Below, one piece after another: positions 8,011 to 21,387 of a stretch of 64,000 nt of DNA. Source of the DNA: JAOARY01 sp045345765 (GTDB taxonomy: Bacteria; Bacillota; Clostridia; Peptostreptococcales; Peptostreptococcaceae); the NCBI GenBank assembly GCA_045345765.1, contig CP148265.1, positions 1,488,001 to 1,552,000 on the forward strand, written 5' to 3'. Numbering within the stretch: position 1 is the stretch's first letter; each line of letters opens with the position of its first letter. The notes under the pieces were generated by a model, which was not told where the DNA came from, made no database searches, and worked only from the letters and a program-made list of their open reading frames with translations. The translations under genes were made by a program, and so were the position numbers.

Positions 8011-8039
8011 TTGACTAAAAATGCCTTGCATGCTAATAT
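8011..8039 (+). promoter_or_regulatory. promoter of the small membrane protein gene
   Basis: TTGACT (8011-8016) and TAATAT (8034-8039) are separated by 17 bp and lie about 50 bp before the ATG. The preceding stretch from 7810 has an AGGAGG (7941-7946) followed by a possible 12-codon frame starting GTG at 7961. Its spacing is poor, so I do not call it a gene. Confidence 0.55.
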
Positions 8040-8085
8040 ATTAAGATAAGATTTAGATAATATATTATTTTGAGAGGTTACTTAT

Positions 8086-8412
8086 ATGATTGAAGTAGAA
8101 TTTTTGAATTTGAATCAAACTGTATTATATTTTTTAGGTTTTGCAGTATTTTTTTTGATAACACAATCTATATGTACATATTTAATTTTAAAAAAACAAA
8201 TATATTTTAATTCTTTTACCATGGCTATATTTAAAAAGATAAAATATATATCCTTAATTTCAAATGCTTTTGCTATTGCATTTTTTGTATATTCTATAAG
8301 ATATAAAGGTGGACCAATAGATATGGAAAAAAAATTATTAAATACTGTTGGTCTTGCTATGTTTACCCTTTCTTTATATACATATTTAAAATTAAAAGAA
8401 GATTATGTTTAA
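8086..8412 (+). CDS. small three-helix membrane protein, unknown function
   Basis: This 108-residue protein has three hydrophobic segments. They lie at about residues 12-34 (TVLYFLGFAVFFLITQSICTY), 50-67 (ISLISNAFAIAFFVYSI) and 85-100 (LLNTVGLAMFTLSLYTYL). A charged C terminus (KLKEDYV) follows. The SD GAGAGG lies at suitable spacing before the ATG and a plausible promoter lies upstream. I do not recognise a family. Hairpin element B follows and probably ends the transcript. Confidence 0.75.
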   Translation: MIEVEFLNLNQTVLYFLGFAVFFLITQSICTYLILKKQIYFNSFTMAIFKKIKYISLISNAFAIAFFVYSIRYKGGPIDMEKKLLNTVGLAMFTLSLYTYLKLKEDYV

Positions 8413-8420
8413 TCGATACA

Positions 8421-8527
8421 AAAATGAAGCTACACAATTAAGAAATTTACATATGATATACTGTGTTTTAGATTTAAAATAAACACAAAATATCATAATT
8501 TTTTTCTTATTGCTGTAGCTTCATTTT
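8421..8527. repeat. long two-level inverted repeat (intergenic hairpin element B)
   Basis: Outer arms AAAATGAAGCTACA (8421-8434) and TGTAGCTTCATTTT (8514-8527) are perfect. Inner arms around ATGATATACTGTGTTTTA and its near complement are almost perfect. The element lies between convergent genes and can end both transcripts. Its core ATACTGTGTT is shared with the element at 61193-61242. Confidence 0.75.
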
Positions 8528-8579
8528 TATTTAATAATTTTTTTCTTATTGCTGTAGCTTCATTTTTATTTAATAATTC
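8495..8579. repeat. 39-bp tandem duplication of the hairpin's right arm
   Basis: A 39-bp unit at 8495-8533 is repeated exactly at 8534-8572, with a short partial third copy. Each unit contains the right arm TGTAGCTTCATTTT, so the left arm can pair with either copy. The stop codon of the minus-strand hydrolase falls at the end of the second copy. Confidence 0.85.
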
Positions 8580-9262
8580 TTTTCTTCTTCTGGTTTTAAA
8601 ATATCTATTTTTATTGAATCTAAATTTACTTCTTTTAGTTTTTTGCTTAAATCAGTTGGATTGGATTTGATAAGATCAAAAGTATCATAATGCATTGGTA
8701 CTATAGTTTTTGGTTTTATAAAATCACAAGCTAAAACACAATCATCTAGATCCATTGTAAAGTTGCCTCCAATAGGAAGCATTGCAATATCTAAATTTTC
8801 TCTTTCTAATAATTTCATTTCGAGAGTAAGCCCTGTATCTCCAGCGTGATAAATCTTTTTGCCTTCGATATTAAGAATAAAACCGCATGGATTGCCTCCA
8901 TAAACAACATGATTGCCATCTATTATTCCAGAACCATGTATCGCTATTGTCATTTTGACATTTCCAAAAGGAAAATCAAAACGTCCACCAATATGCATTG
9001 GATGACATTTTATATTATATTTTTGTAGATATAAACTTATTTCAAAATTACATATAACATTTGCCATATGTTCTCTTGCTATAGTGATAGTATCACCTAA
9101 ATGATCAGAATGTCCATGTGTTACTAGTATATAATCGATTTTAGGCAATTCCTTTAAGGATAAAGAACATAGAGGGTTATCCTTTATAAAAGGGTCGATT
9201 AAAATATTTGTTTCTTTTGTATTTATCAAAAATGCCGAATGTCCTAAATATTTAATTTTCAA
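8570..9262 (-). CDS. UPF0173-type metal-dependent hydrolase (MBL fold, UlaG-like)
   Basis: This 230-residue protein starts MKIKYLGHSAFLINTKETNILIDPFI, as in the UPF0173/UlaG branch of the metallo-beta-lactamase superfamily. The metal-binding motif THGHSDHLGD is present, as are HAGDTG, and PMHYDTF near the C terminus. The UPF0173 branch has no agreed substrate, and the lactonase UlaG is a distant relative. The start is TTG (9260-9262 on the complement), with SD GGAGGTG seven bases upstream. The 3' end lies in the duplicated hairpin arm. Confidence 0.9.
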   Translation of the reverse strand: MKIKYLGHSAFLINTKETNILIDPFIKDNPLCSLSLKELPKIDYILVTHGHSDHLGDTITIAREHMANVICNFEISLYLQKYNIKCHPMHIGGRFDFPFGNVKMTIAIHGSGIIDGNHVVYGGNPCGFILNIEGKKIYHAGDTGLTLEMKLLERENLDIAMLPIGGNFTMDLDDCVLACDFIKPKTIVPMHYDTFDLIKSNPTDLSKKLKEVNLDSIKIDILKPEEEKNY

Positions 9263-9425
9263 AAAAACACCTCCATAAAATAATTGCTATATATTAATGC
9301 TTATTTAATACAAACTAATGGCTTTATTTAGATTTAATTGAATTAAAAGAAAATGGACAGCCTAAAATATAGCATTAAAAACATGTTTGAAAAAATAATG
9401 AATATTAAGATAATTATAACATTAA

Positions 9426-9448
9426 AAAAGAGTGCTTAGCACTCTTTT
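9426..9448 (-). terminator. terminator after nhaC
   Basis: A 10-bp perfect stem AAAAGAGTGC / GCACTCTTTT with loop TTA (9426-9448) is followed on the minus strand by T residues. Confidence 0.85.
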
Positions 9449-9455
9449 AATAAAT

Positions 9456-10865
9456 TTAATTTGAAATAACTTCTTCTTCTAGTTTTTCCATAGTAAGACC
9501 TGTAATACCGTAGAATAAAGATACTAATGGATTTAAAAGGTTTAAATATGCATAGAAAATATATTCAAATGGATGAACTCCTAAAGTTGCATGCATATAG
9601 GCTCCACAAGTATTCCAAGGAATAAGCGGTGATGTTAAAGTACCTGAATCCTCTAAACAACGAGATAAATTCTTTGGTGCGAGTCCACGTTTCTTATAGG
9701 CATCTTTATACATTCTACCTGGAATAACAATTGATAGATATTGTTCTCCTGTAACTATATTAACAAATATACTTGTAAATAGTGTTATAAGAACTAAAGA
9801 CCCTGTTCCATGTGCGAAAGTTAGTAGACTCTCAGCGATAACTTCTAACATACCTGTTGTTTCTAAAATACCACCAAGACATAATGCGCAGATTATAAGT
9901 GATACAGTCCACATCATGCTATCCATACCACCACGAGATAATAATCCATCAACAATCTCATTCCCTGATTCAATAGAATAACCATAATGCATAACATCTA
10001 TAATTGATTTTAAAGATGCTTTTTGGAACATGAATGCAAATAATCCTCCAAGTCCTGTACCAGCAATCAATCCTGGAACAGCAGGTACTTTTAATATAAC
10101 CATAGCTATAACGGCTATTGGAGGTAAAAGTAATATTGGATTTAGGTTAAAGTTTGATGATAAAGTTGTTAATATTGAATTTATAGACTGTGTATCAAGC
10201 TCTTGACCTGCATATTTCATACCCAAAAATCCATAAAGGACTAAAGCAATTAAAAGTGCAGGACCTGTAGTATAAATCATATGTCTTATATGGTCAAATA
10301 ATGTAGCACCAGCCATCGCAGGAGCTAGGTTTGTTGTATCGGATAAAGGGGACATTTTATCACCAAAATAAGCACCTGATATTATAGCACCAGCTACCAT
10401 CTCTACAGGTATGCCAAGCCCTTGTCCTACACCTAAAAGTGCAATACCAACAGTACCAGCAGTTGACCAAGATGAGCCAGTTGCTAATGATACAACAGCA
10501 CAGATTATACATGTTGCAACTAAAAATATAGAAGGCGATAAAACCTTAAGTCCATAATAAATCATAATAGGAACTGTACCTGATAAAATCCAAGATCCTA
10601 TTAACATACCAATAATCATAAGAATTATAATTGCTTGCATCGCCATTGTTATTGTTTTTATCATACCATCTTCAAGCTCTTTCCAAGTATAACCTAATCT
10701 AATTGCAATAAGTGCGGCAATAACTGCACCAGCTACTATTGGAATATGAGGACTAGCCTCAAATTTAATTAAAGAAACAGCTAAAATAACAATAAGTGAA
10801 AGTATAGGAATGAAGGCTTCTAGTAAGGTAGCCTTTCTTTTTTCCTTGAGTTTATAATCATCCAT
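9456..10865 (-). CDS. nhaC: NhaC family Na+/H+ antiporter
   Basis: This 469-residue polytopic protein has about eleven or twelve hydrophobic segments. NhaC family signatures include ATGSSWSTAGTVGIALLGVG, GAIISGAYFGDKMSPLSDTT, NIVTGEQYLSIVIPGRMYK and SRCLEDSGTLTSPLIPWNTC. Family members exchange Na+ for H+, and some exchange malate and lactate, so the physiological substrate is not certain. The start is ATG with SD GAGGAGGATT. A terminator follows directly, so it is monocistronic. Confidence 0.9.
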   Translation of the reverse strand: MDDYKLKEKRKATLLEAFIPILSLIVILAVSLIKFEASPHIPIVAGAVIAALIAIRLGYTWKELEDGMIKTITMAMQAIIILMIIGMLIGSWILSGTVPIMIYYGLKVLSPSIFLVATCIICAVVSLATGSSWSTAGTVGIALLGVGQGLGIPVEMVAGAIISGAYFGDKMSPLSDTTNLAPAMAGATLFDHIRHMIYTTGPALLIALVLYGFLGMKYAGQELDTQSINSILTTLSSNFNLNPILLLPPIAVIAMVILKVPAVPGLIAGTGLGGLFAFMFQKASLKSIIDVMHYGYSIESGNEIVDGLLSRGGMDSMMWTVSLIICALCLGGILETTGMLEVIAESLLTFAHGTGSLVLITLFTSIFVNIVTGEQYLSIVIPGRMYKDAYKKRGLAPKNLSRCLEDSGTLTSPLIPWNTCGAYMHATLGVHPFEYIFYAYLNLLNPLVSLFYGITGLTMEKLEEEVISN

Positions 10866-11599
10866 AAAAAATCCTCCTCAAATAGTTTTGATATATTTTG
10901 AATAATCTTGTGATTATTAAAAACAAAAATTCCATTAAATAATATTAAAAAATAAAAATATACTCATAAAAATTATGCTAAAAATAATATACTTTAATAC
11001 AATAAAGTGAAAATGGTATGTATAAAGAACATATTAAAAATATGTTTTTCTATTTTTATGTTGCTGTAGAAGAAAAAATATTAATCGAATTAAAAAATCG
11101 AATTTAAAGTTCTTAGTAAAACTTTAGTTTGTTATAATTATGATTTTGATTAGAATGTAGAATTATTATATTCAAATAAGGAATATAATTAAATATAATA
11201 AAAAAGCTAATACATATTATATGATTAGAAAATATCTTTAAAAAGATACATGTGGATAAGTTTTTGTTGCAAATTTTGTCTTATGTTTATATAATAACAT
11301 AAAAATTCTGAAAATTCAATTTTTGAAATGAAGACATTAAATTGAAAAATTGCAAATATAATAAATATGTATTTTATATATACCCTTCAAAATGTGTTAT
11401 AATTCAAAAAATATATTTCTAAATAGAATACTATAAATAAAAATAAAATGAAAGTTTTTAATTTTATTTATTTATATAAATTTATATATTTGTTAGGAAA
11501 AATAAATATTCGACAAAAATATTCATTTAAAAAGATATCAAAAAGGAAAATTTTAAGATATAATTAAATTTTGATGGATTTAGTGAGAGGACGATTTTT
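10866..11599. other. long divergent intergenic region
   Basis: This 734-bp A+T-rich stretch between nhaC and the YgiQ gene holds no gene I can support. It carries a consensus DnaA box (TGTGGATAA, 11251-11259) and the promoter at 11267-11295. A TATAAT-like hexamer near 11396 may be a second promoter. Confidence 0.6.
11251..11295 (+). promoter_or_regulatory. promoter with an adjacent consensus DnaA box
   Basis: TTGCAA (11267-11272) and TATAAT (11290-11295) have 17-bp spacing. TGTGGATAA (11251-11259), a perfect inverse of the DnaA box TTATCCACA, ends seven bases before the -35 box. The promoter faces the YgiQ gene, 300 bp downstream. Confidence 0.45.
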
Positions 11600-13597
11600 A
11601 TGAATAAATTTTTACCAATGACAAAGAAAGATTTAAAAGAGCGTAATTGGGAACAATGCGATTTTATAATAATAACAGGAGATGCTTATATAGATCATCC
11701 TTCATTTGGAACTGCTATAATAAGTAGAGTTTTAGAAAATGAAGGATATAAAGTAGGGATAATATCTCAACCAAATTGGAATGATGCTAAAGATTTTAAA
11801 AGACTAGGCAAGCCAAGACTTGGATTTTTAATAAATAGTGGAAACATAGATTCTATGGTGAATCATTATACTGTAAATAAGAAGAAAAGAAAAAAAGATG
11901 CATATACAGATGAACAAAGGTCTGATAAAAGACCGGATAGAGCTGTTATTGTATATTCAAATAGAGCAAAAGAAGCTTATAAAGATGTTCCAATAATTAT
12001 TGGAGGAGTAGAATCTAGTTTAAGAAGATTTGCTCATTATGATTATTGGTCTAATAAAGTAAGAAGATCAATAATATTTGATTCAAAAGCGGATTTACTT
12101 CTTTATGGTATGGGTGAAAAAGTTGTAGTAGAATTAGCACAAGCTTTGGATTCTGGTATGGATATAAAGTATATTAATTATATTAGAAATACAGCTTATA
12201 AAACAAAAGATATATCAGATGTGATGGACTATATTCATATACCATCTTATGAAGAAGTTAAGGAAGATAAAATAGCTTATGCAAATTCAACGAGAATACA
12301 ATATGAAGAACAAGACTATATATCGGGAAAAACTTTAATTCAAAAACATAATGATTATTATTTAGTTCAAAATCCACCTCAAAAACCTCTAACTCAAGAA
12401 GAGATGGATGAAGTTTATAATCTTAATTATGTAAGAAAGCAACATCATTCATATAAAGAAAAGATTAAGGCTTTTGATGAGGTCAAATTTAGTTTGGTAT
12501 CGGAAAGAGGATGTTTTGGAAACTGTTCATTTTGTGCAATTGCATTACATCAAGGTAGAGTTATACAAACAAGAAGTCATGAGTCGATAATTGAAGAAGC
12601 TAAAATTCTAATAGAGGATGAAGAATTTAAAGGTTATATACATGATGTTGGAGGGCCAACGGCTAACTTTAGACATAAAGCATGTAAAAAACAAGAAGAT
12701 AAGGGTGTTTGTAAAAATAAACAATGTTTATTTCCAACGCCTTGTAAGAATTTAAATATAGACCATAAAGATTATCTAAATCTTTTAAAGAAATTAAGAA
12801 ACTTAGATAAAGTAAAAAAAGTATTTGTTCGCTCTGGTCTTAGATATGACTATATAATGGCAGATAAAAATAGAGCAAAATTCTTAAAAGAATTATGTGA
12901 GCATCATGTAAGTGGTCAATTAAAAGTGGCGCCAGAGCATATTAGTGAAAATGTACTTTCTAAGATGGGCAAACCAGGCGGAAAGATATTTGATGATTTT
13001 AAAAATGAATATGAAAATATGAATGAAAAATTAGGAAAGAAACAATTTTTGGTTCCTTATTTAATGTCATCGCATCCAGGTTCAACGCTTAAAGATGCTA
13101 TATTTTTAGCAACTTATTTAAAAAAAGCAAATATATATCCAGAACAAGTACAAGATTTTTATCCAACACCAGGAACGATATCAACAGCAATGTTTTATAC
13201 AGGGATAGATCCAATTACAATGGAGCAGGTTTATGTACCAAAGGATATGCATGAAAAGAATATGCAAAGAGCGCTACTACAATTTAAGAATCCTGACAAT
13301 TATGATTTAGTATATAAGGCGTTATTAAAAGCGAATAGAAAAGATTTAATAGGATACAATGAAAATGCACTTATAAGACCTAAAGGTGAAAATTACGATA
13401 GAAAAAATAATTCAAAATTTAAAAAGAATGATAAATCAAACAATAATAAATTGCGATATAATAAGAAGGGATTTAATAAATCCAAAGAAGATGAAAATAA
13501 AAATTCAAAGAGAAGTTTTAATGAAAAAAATACAAATGGAAGAAATAAAGGCAAAGATAAAGATAATATAAACAATAGAAAAAGAAGAAAAAGGTAA
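11600..13597 (+). CDS. YgiQ family radical SAM protein
   Basis: This 665-residue protein has the YgiQ N-terminal domain (TGDAYIDHPSFGTAIISRVLE). The radical SAM Fe-S cluster site is CFGNCSFC at about residues 305-312 (CX3CX2C), followed by HQGRVIQTRSHESI. Later conserved stretches are VGGPTANFRHKAC, RSGLRYDY, KVAPEHIS and PYLMSSHPG. The last 90 or so residues are low-complexity Lys/Asn/Arg (KNNSKFKKNDKSNNNK), likely a disordered, nucleic-acid-attracting tail. The reaction of the family is unknown. The ATG follows GAGAGGA, and a strong terminator follows the gene. Confidence 0.92.
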   Translation: MNKFLPMTKKDLKERNWEQCDFIIITGDAYIDHPSFGTAIISRVLENEGYKVGIISQPNWNDAKDFKRLGKPRLGFLINSGNIDSMVNHYTVNKKKRKKDAYTDEQRSDKRPDRAVIVYSNRAKEAYKDVPIIIGGVESSLRRFAHYDYWSNKVRRSIIFDSKADLLLYGMGEKVVVELAQALDSGMDIKYINYIRNTAYKTKDISDVMDYIHIPSYEEVKEDKIAYANSTRIQYEEQDYISGKTLIQKHNDYYLVQNPPQKPLTQEEMDEVYNLNYVRKQHHSYKEKIKAFDEVKFSLVSERGCFGNCSFCAIALHQGRVIQTRSHESIIEEAKILIEDEEFKGYIHDVGGPTANFRHKACKKQEDKGVCKNKQCLFPTPCKNLNIDHKDYLNLLKKLRNLDKVKKVFVRSGLRYDYIMADKNRAKFLKELCEHHVSGQLKVAPEHISENVLSKMGKPGGKIFDDFKNEYENMNEKLGKKQFLVPYLMSSHPGSTLKDAIFLATYLKKANIYPEQVQDFYPTPGTISTAMFYTGIDPITMEQVYVPKDMHEKNMQRALLQFKNPDNYDLVYKALLKANRKDLIGYNENALIRPKGENYDRKNNSKFKKNDKSNNNKLRYNKKGFNKSKEDENKNSKRSFNEKNTNGRNKGKDKDNINNRKRRKR

Positions 13598-13714
13598 GAA
13601 AGTACAAGAAAGATATGAAGAAATAAGATAAAGATACAAAGAAAAATAAGATTTACAAATCTTTAATTTAGAATTAGCAATATTTAATAGAAAAATAAAT
13701 ATATTTTTTTGAAT

Positions 13715-13761
13715 AGAACAAACCCTAGTTTAAACCTTGAAAAAACTAGGGTTTGTTCTTT
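13715..13761 (+). terminator. terminator after the YgiQ family gene
   Basis: A 17-bp perfect stem pairs AGAACAAACCCTAGTTT (13715-13731) with 13743-13759. It separates this gene from the rRNA promoters. Confidence 0.9.
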
Positions 13762-13810
13762 ATTATAAATAAAAAAGTAGATTAAATTAAATTAAATTTA
13801 AAAAAACCTG

Positions 13811-13839
13811 TTGACAGTTTTTTTTGATGATGATATATT
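13811..13839 (+). promoter_or_regulatory. rRNA operon promoter P1
   Basis: A perfect TTGACA (13811-13816) and TATATT (13834-13839) have 17-bp spacing, about 425 bp before mature 16S rRNA. Confidence 0.75.
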
Positions 13840-14035
13840 ATTACTTGTCTTAAGCAAGCGCTTAACGGCGCAAGACTTTTTAACATTTTTCTTTTAGATT
13901 GGATTTTAATAACTAATATATTATATATAATATGTAGGAATTAAAAATTAATCAGTTTTGTTTTGAATTCTATCAATAGGTTTTGAATCTTTATTAGAAT
14001 GAAAAATTAAGAAATAAAAAAGATTAAAAAAAATG

Positions 14036-14064
14036 TTGACAAAGAAAAGTTAAGCTGATAAGAT
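14036..14064 (+). promoter_or_regulatory. rRNA operon promoter P2
   Basis: A perfect TTGACA (14036-14041) and TAAGAT (14059-14064) have 17-bp spacing. Downstream is a leader hairpin GTCGC...GCGAC. This block closely resembles the promoter before the 5S gene at 19038-19066. Confidence 0.8.
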
Positions 14065-14172
14065 ATAGAAGTCGCTAAAAGGTAACAACGCGACAAACTA
14101 AAAAATTAATTGAAAACTTTAAAGAAATATTTTAAAAGAATTGATTAATTTATAATTTGAACTTTGAAAACT

Positions 14173-14184
14173 AAACAGCATAAG
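14173..14184 (+). other. left arm of the 16S processing stem
   Basis: AAACAGCATAAG here is perfectly complementary to CTTATGCTGTTT at 15807-15818. The two would form the precursor 16S stem cut by RNase III. Confidence 0.75.
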
Positions 14185-14264
14185 TTACTTTTTATATATT
14201 TAAACGAATTATTCGTTTTAAACCAAGTAAAAGATAAACGTTAGTATTATCTTGAGCATCAACT

Positions 14265-15798
<1,534 letters not shown>

Positions 15799-15836
15799 AG
15801 TAAGTTCTTATGCTGTTTATTTTTGAGAGTTTAAAT

Positions 15837-15912
15837 GGGGGTGTAGCTCAGTTGGGAGAGCACTTGCCTTGCACGCAAGGGGTCAGGAGTTCGAATCTCC
15901 TCACCTCCACCA
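15837..15912 (+). tRNA. tRNA-Ala (TGC)
   Basis: Acceptor arms GGGGGTG and CACCTCC, anticodon loop CTTGCAC (TGC) and encoded CCA are present. It lies in the 16S-23S spacer. Confidence 0.97.
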
Positions 15913-15988
15913 CTTTCAATTGTACTTTGAAAACTATATATGAATCAGTTTTTTAAACAGATTAACAATAAGTTAATTTTAGATATAA

Positions 15989-18903
<2,915 letters not shown>

Positions 18904-19037
18904 ATTTAAAAAACATTCATATATAGTTTTTAGAGTACAATGTTTTAGTCTCTTTTAATCTAATGCTTTGATATGCTAGTTTTCAATTGGTTTTGTTAGG
19001 CTTGTATAAAAAGTGTTGAAAAAGATTAAAAAAGATG

Positions 19038-19066
19038 TTGACACAAAAAAGATAAGATGATATAAT
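19038..19066 (+). promoter_or_regulatory. promoter of the 5S-tRNA operon
   Basis: Perfect TTGACA (19038-19043) and perfect TATAAT (19061-19066) have exact 17-bp spacing. The flanks (AAAAAGATTAAAAAAGATG upstream, GTCGCTAAGGT downstream) resemble rRNA promoter P2, so this looks like a duplicated rRNA promoter. Confidence 0.85.
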
Positions 19067-19119
19067 AAATCTTGTCGCTAAGGTGTTGCAAACACTAAGA
19101 CATAAAAATTCTAAATCAA

Positions 19120-19238
<119 letters not shown>

Positions 19239-19244
19239 GATTGT

Positions 19245-19321
19245 TCCGAAGTAGCTCAGTTGGTTAGAGCACCTGACTGTTAATCAGGGGGTCGTGAGTT
19301 CGAGTCTCACCTTCGGAGCCA
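19245..19321 (+). tRNA. tRNA-Asn (GTT)
   Basis: Acceptor TCCGAAG / CTTCGGA, anticodon loop CTGTTAA, encoded CCA. Confidence 0.97.
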
Positions 19322-19329
19322 TAAAAGTT

Positions 19330-19418
19330 GCCGAGGTGGCGGAACTGGCAGACGCACAGGACTTAAAATCCTGCGATCCTTACCGATCGTACCGGTTCGA
19401 TTCCGGTCCTCGGCACCA
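19330..19418 (+). tRNA. tRNA-Leu (TAA)
   Basis: Acceptor GCCGAGG / CCTCGGC, long variable arm, anticodon loop CTTAAAA, encoded CCA. Confidence 0.97.
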
Positions 19419-19439
19419 CTTTTAAAAATAATATAATGA

Positions 19440-19515
<76 letters not shown>

Positions 19516-19520
19516 AATTT

Positions 19521-19595
19521 GGCTCCTTGGTCAAGCGGTTAAGACACCGCCCTTTCACGGCGGTAACAGGGGTTCGATTCCCCTAGGAGTCACCA
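19521..19595 (+). tRNA. tRNA-Glu (TTC)
   Basis: Acceptor GGCTCCT / AGGAGTC, anticodon loop CTTTCAC, encoded CCA. Confidence 0.97.
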
Positions 19596-19608
19596 TTTTA
19601 ATATTGAT

Positions 19609-19684
19609 GGGCGTATAGCTCAGCTGGGAGAGCATCTGCCTTACAAGCAGGAGGTCATTGGTTCAAGTCCAATTACGCCCACCA
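19609..19684 (+). tRNA. tRNA-Val (TAC)
   Basis: Acceptor GGGCGTA / TACGCCC, anticodon loop CTTACAA, encoded CCA. Confidence 0.97.
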
Positions 19685-19716
19685 TCAATTTAATAATATG
19701 AATAGTAAGTTTAAGT

Positions 19717-19793
19717 GGCTTGGTAGTTCAGTTGGTTAGAATGCCAGCCTGTCACGCTGGAGGTCGAGGGTTCGAGTCCCTTCCAAGTCGCCA
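19717..19793 (+). tRNA. tRNA-Asp (GTC)
   Basis: Acceptor GGCTTGG / CCAAGTC, anticodon loop CTGTCAC, encoded CCA. Confidence 0.97.
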
Positions 19794-19801
19794 TTTAAAT
19801 T

Positions 19802-19877
<76 letters not shown>

Positions 19878-19883
19878 TACTTT

Positions 19884-19967
19884 GCGGGTGTGGCGGAATT
19901 GGCAGACGCGCTAGACTTAGGATCTAGTGTTTAATACGTGGGGGTTCAAGTCCCTCCACCCGCACCA
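19884..19967 (+). tRNA. tRNA-Leu (TAG)
   Basis: Acceptor GCGGGTG / CACCCGC, long variable arm, anticodon loop CTTAGGA, encoded CCA. Confidence 0.97.
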
Positions 19968-19976
19968 AAGTATTAA

Positions 19977-20051
19977 GCGGAAATGGCTCAGTGGTAGAGC
20001 ATCGCCTTGCCAAGGCGAGGGTCGCGAGTTCGAATCTCGTTTTCCGCTCCA
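19977..20051 (+). tRNA. tRNA-Gly (GCC)
   Basis: Acceptor GCGGAAA / TTTCCGC, anticodon loop TTGCCAA, encoded CCA. Confidence 0.97.
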
Positions 20052-20056
20052 ATTAT

Positions 20057-20133
20057 GTGCCTGTAGCTCAGTTGGATAGAGCAATGGCCTTCTAAGCCAT
20101 GTGTCCGGGGTTCGAATCCCTGCAGGCACGCCA
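20057..20133 (+). tRNA. tRNA-Arg (TCT)
   Basis: Acceptor GTGCCTG / CAGGCAC, anticodon loop CTTCTAA, encoded CCA. Confidence 0.97.
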
Positions 20134-20139
20134 TAATTT

Positions 20140-20215
20140 TGGGAATTAGCCAAGTCGGTAAGGCACAGGATTTTGATTCCTGCATGCGCTGGTTCGAGTC
20201 CAGCATTCCCAGCCA
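20140..20215 (+). tRNA. tRNA-Gln (TTG)
   Basis: Acceptor TGGGAAT / ATTCCCA, anticodon loop TTTTGAT, encoded CCA. Confidence 0.97.
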
Positions 20216-20217
20216 AT

Positions 20218-20293
20218 GATCCATTAGCTCAGTCGGTAGAGCACCTGACTTTTAATCAGGGTGTCCCGCGTTCGAGTCGCGGATGGATCACCA
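20218..20293 (+). tRNA. tRNA-Lys (TTT), copy 1
   Basis: Acceptor GATCCAT / ATGGATC, anticodon loop CTTTTAA, encoded CCA. It is identical over its length to the copy at 20886-20961. Confidence 0.97.
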
Positions 20294-20340
20294 TTTATCT
20301 AAAACTTTAATATACAGAATTGTTAAAGCAAAGTTGGCAC

Positions 20341-20429
20341 GGAGGGGTACCGAAGTGGTCATAACGGGGCGGTCTTGAAAACCGTTAGGGTGCAAGCCCA
20401 CGAGGGTTCGAATCCCTCCTCCTCCGCCA
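20341..20429 (+). tRNA. tRNA-Ser (TGA)
   Basis: Acceptor GGAGGGG / CTCCTCC with one G-T pair, long variable arm, anticodon loop CTTGAAA, encoded CCA. Confidence 0.96.
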
Positions 20430-20434
20430 AATTT

Positions 20435-20510
20435 GCCCAGATAGCTCAGTCGGTAGAGCAGGGGACTGAAAATCCCCGTGTCGGTGGTTCGATTCCGCCT
20501 CTGGGCACCA
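20435..20510 (+). tRNA. tRNA-Phe (GAA)
   Basis: Acceptor GCCCAGA / TCTGGGC, anticodon loop CTGAAAA, encoded CCA. Confidence 0.97.
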
Positions 20511-20520
20511 TCACTTTGTT

Positions 20521-20597
20521 GGCGGCATAGCTCAGTTGGCTAGAGCGTTCGGTTCATACCCGAAAGGTCACTAGTTCGAATCTAGTTGCCGCTACCA
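20521..20597 (+). tRNA. elongator tRNA-Met (CAT)
   Basis: Acceptor GGCGGCA / TGCCGCT, anticodon loop TTCATAC. Its body resembles known Firmicute elongator Met tRNAs. Confidence 0.85.
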
Positions 20598-20605
20598 TTT
20601 AAAGT

Positions 20606-20682
20606 GGGCCTTTAGCTCAGTTGGTTAGAGCGCCCGGCTCATAACCGGTAGGTCTGGGGTTCGAGTCCCTGAAGGCCCACCA
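20606..20682 (+). tRNA. tRNA with CAT anticodon, probably tRNA-Ile2 (lysidine-modified)
   Basis: Acceptor GGGCCTT / AAGGCCC, anticodon loop CTCATAA. The TTTAGCTCAGTTGGTTAGAGC body resembles Bacillus tRNA-Ile2, and the window already has an initiator and an elongator Met tRNA. The Ile2 assignment is inference. Confidence 0.7.
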
Positions 20683-20705
20683 CTTTAAATAAAAGTTTTA
20701 GAAAT

Positions 20706-20782
20706 CGAGGTGTAGCGCAGTTTGGTAGCGCACATGGTTTGGGACCATGGGGCCGGGGGTTCGAGTCCCTCCACCTCGACCA
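20706..20782 (+). tRNA. tRNA-Pro (TGG)
   Basis: Acceptor CGAGGTG / CACCTCG, anticodon loop TTTGGGA, encoded CCA. Confidence 0.97.
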
Positions 20783-20804
20783 TTGATACAAAGCAAAACA
20801 ACAT

Positions 20805-20882
<78 letters not shown>

Positions 20883-20885
20883 TAA

Positions 20886-20961
20886 GATCCATTAGCTCAG
20901 TCGGTAGAGCACCTGACTTTTAATCAGGGTGTCCCGCGTTCGAGTCGCGGATGGATCACCA
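20886..20961 (+). tRNA. tRNA-Lys (TTT), copy 2
   Basis: An identical duplicate of the tRNA-Lys at 20218-20293. Confidence 0.97.
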
Positions 20962-20966
20962 AGTAC

Positions 20967-21040
20967 GGCGACATAGCCAAGTGGTAAGGCAGAGGACTGC
21001 AACTCCTTTATCCCCAGTTCAAATCTGGGTGTCGCCTCCA
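20967..21040 (+). tRNA. tRNA-Cys (GCA)
   Basis: Acceptor GGCGACA / TGTCGCC, anticodon loop CTGCAAC, encoded CCA. Confidence 0.97.
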
Positions 21041-21064
21041 TTTTTTTTTACCCAAATTTAATAA

Positions 21065-21141
21065 GTGCTCATAGCTCAACTGGATAGAGTGTCTGACTAC
21101 GAATCAGAAGGTTCGGGGTTCAAGTCCTCGTGGGCACACCA
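21065..21141 (+). tRNA. tRNA-Arg (ACG)
   Basis: Acceptor GTGCTCA / TGGGCAC, anticodon loop CTACGAA. It is the last tRNA of the cluster. Confidence 0.97.
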
Positions 21142-21144
21142 ATC

Positions 21145-21175
21145 AAAAAACACGCTTAAATAAGTGTGTTTTTTT
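21145..21175 (+). terminator. terminator of the 5S-tRNA operon
   Basis: Stem AAAAAACACGCTTA (21145-21158) with TAAGTGTGTTTTTT (21161-21174), then more T. Confidence 0.9.
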
Positions 21176-21387
21176 GTATATAGATATAAATCTTTGGGTA
21201 TAAGGCAAACTAAGTCTATATAAAATTATAATAAAAATAAAATTTTAAAACAAAATATAATTATACATAAATAGCACTTAATGTCTAATGTATTTATATT
21301 TAAAATTATATATAATTATATTATATAACTTATGAAATAGTATAATGAATGAGATTAAAACTATATTAAAAAATGAAAGGGGGGTAA

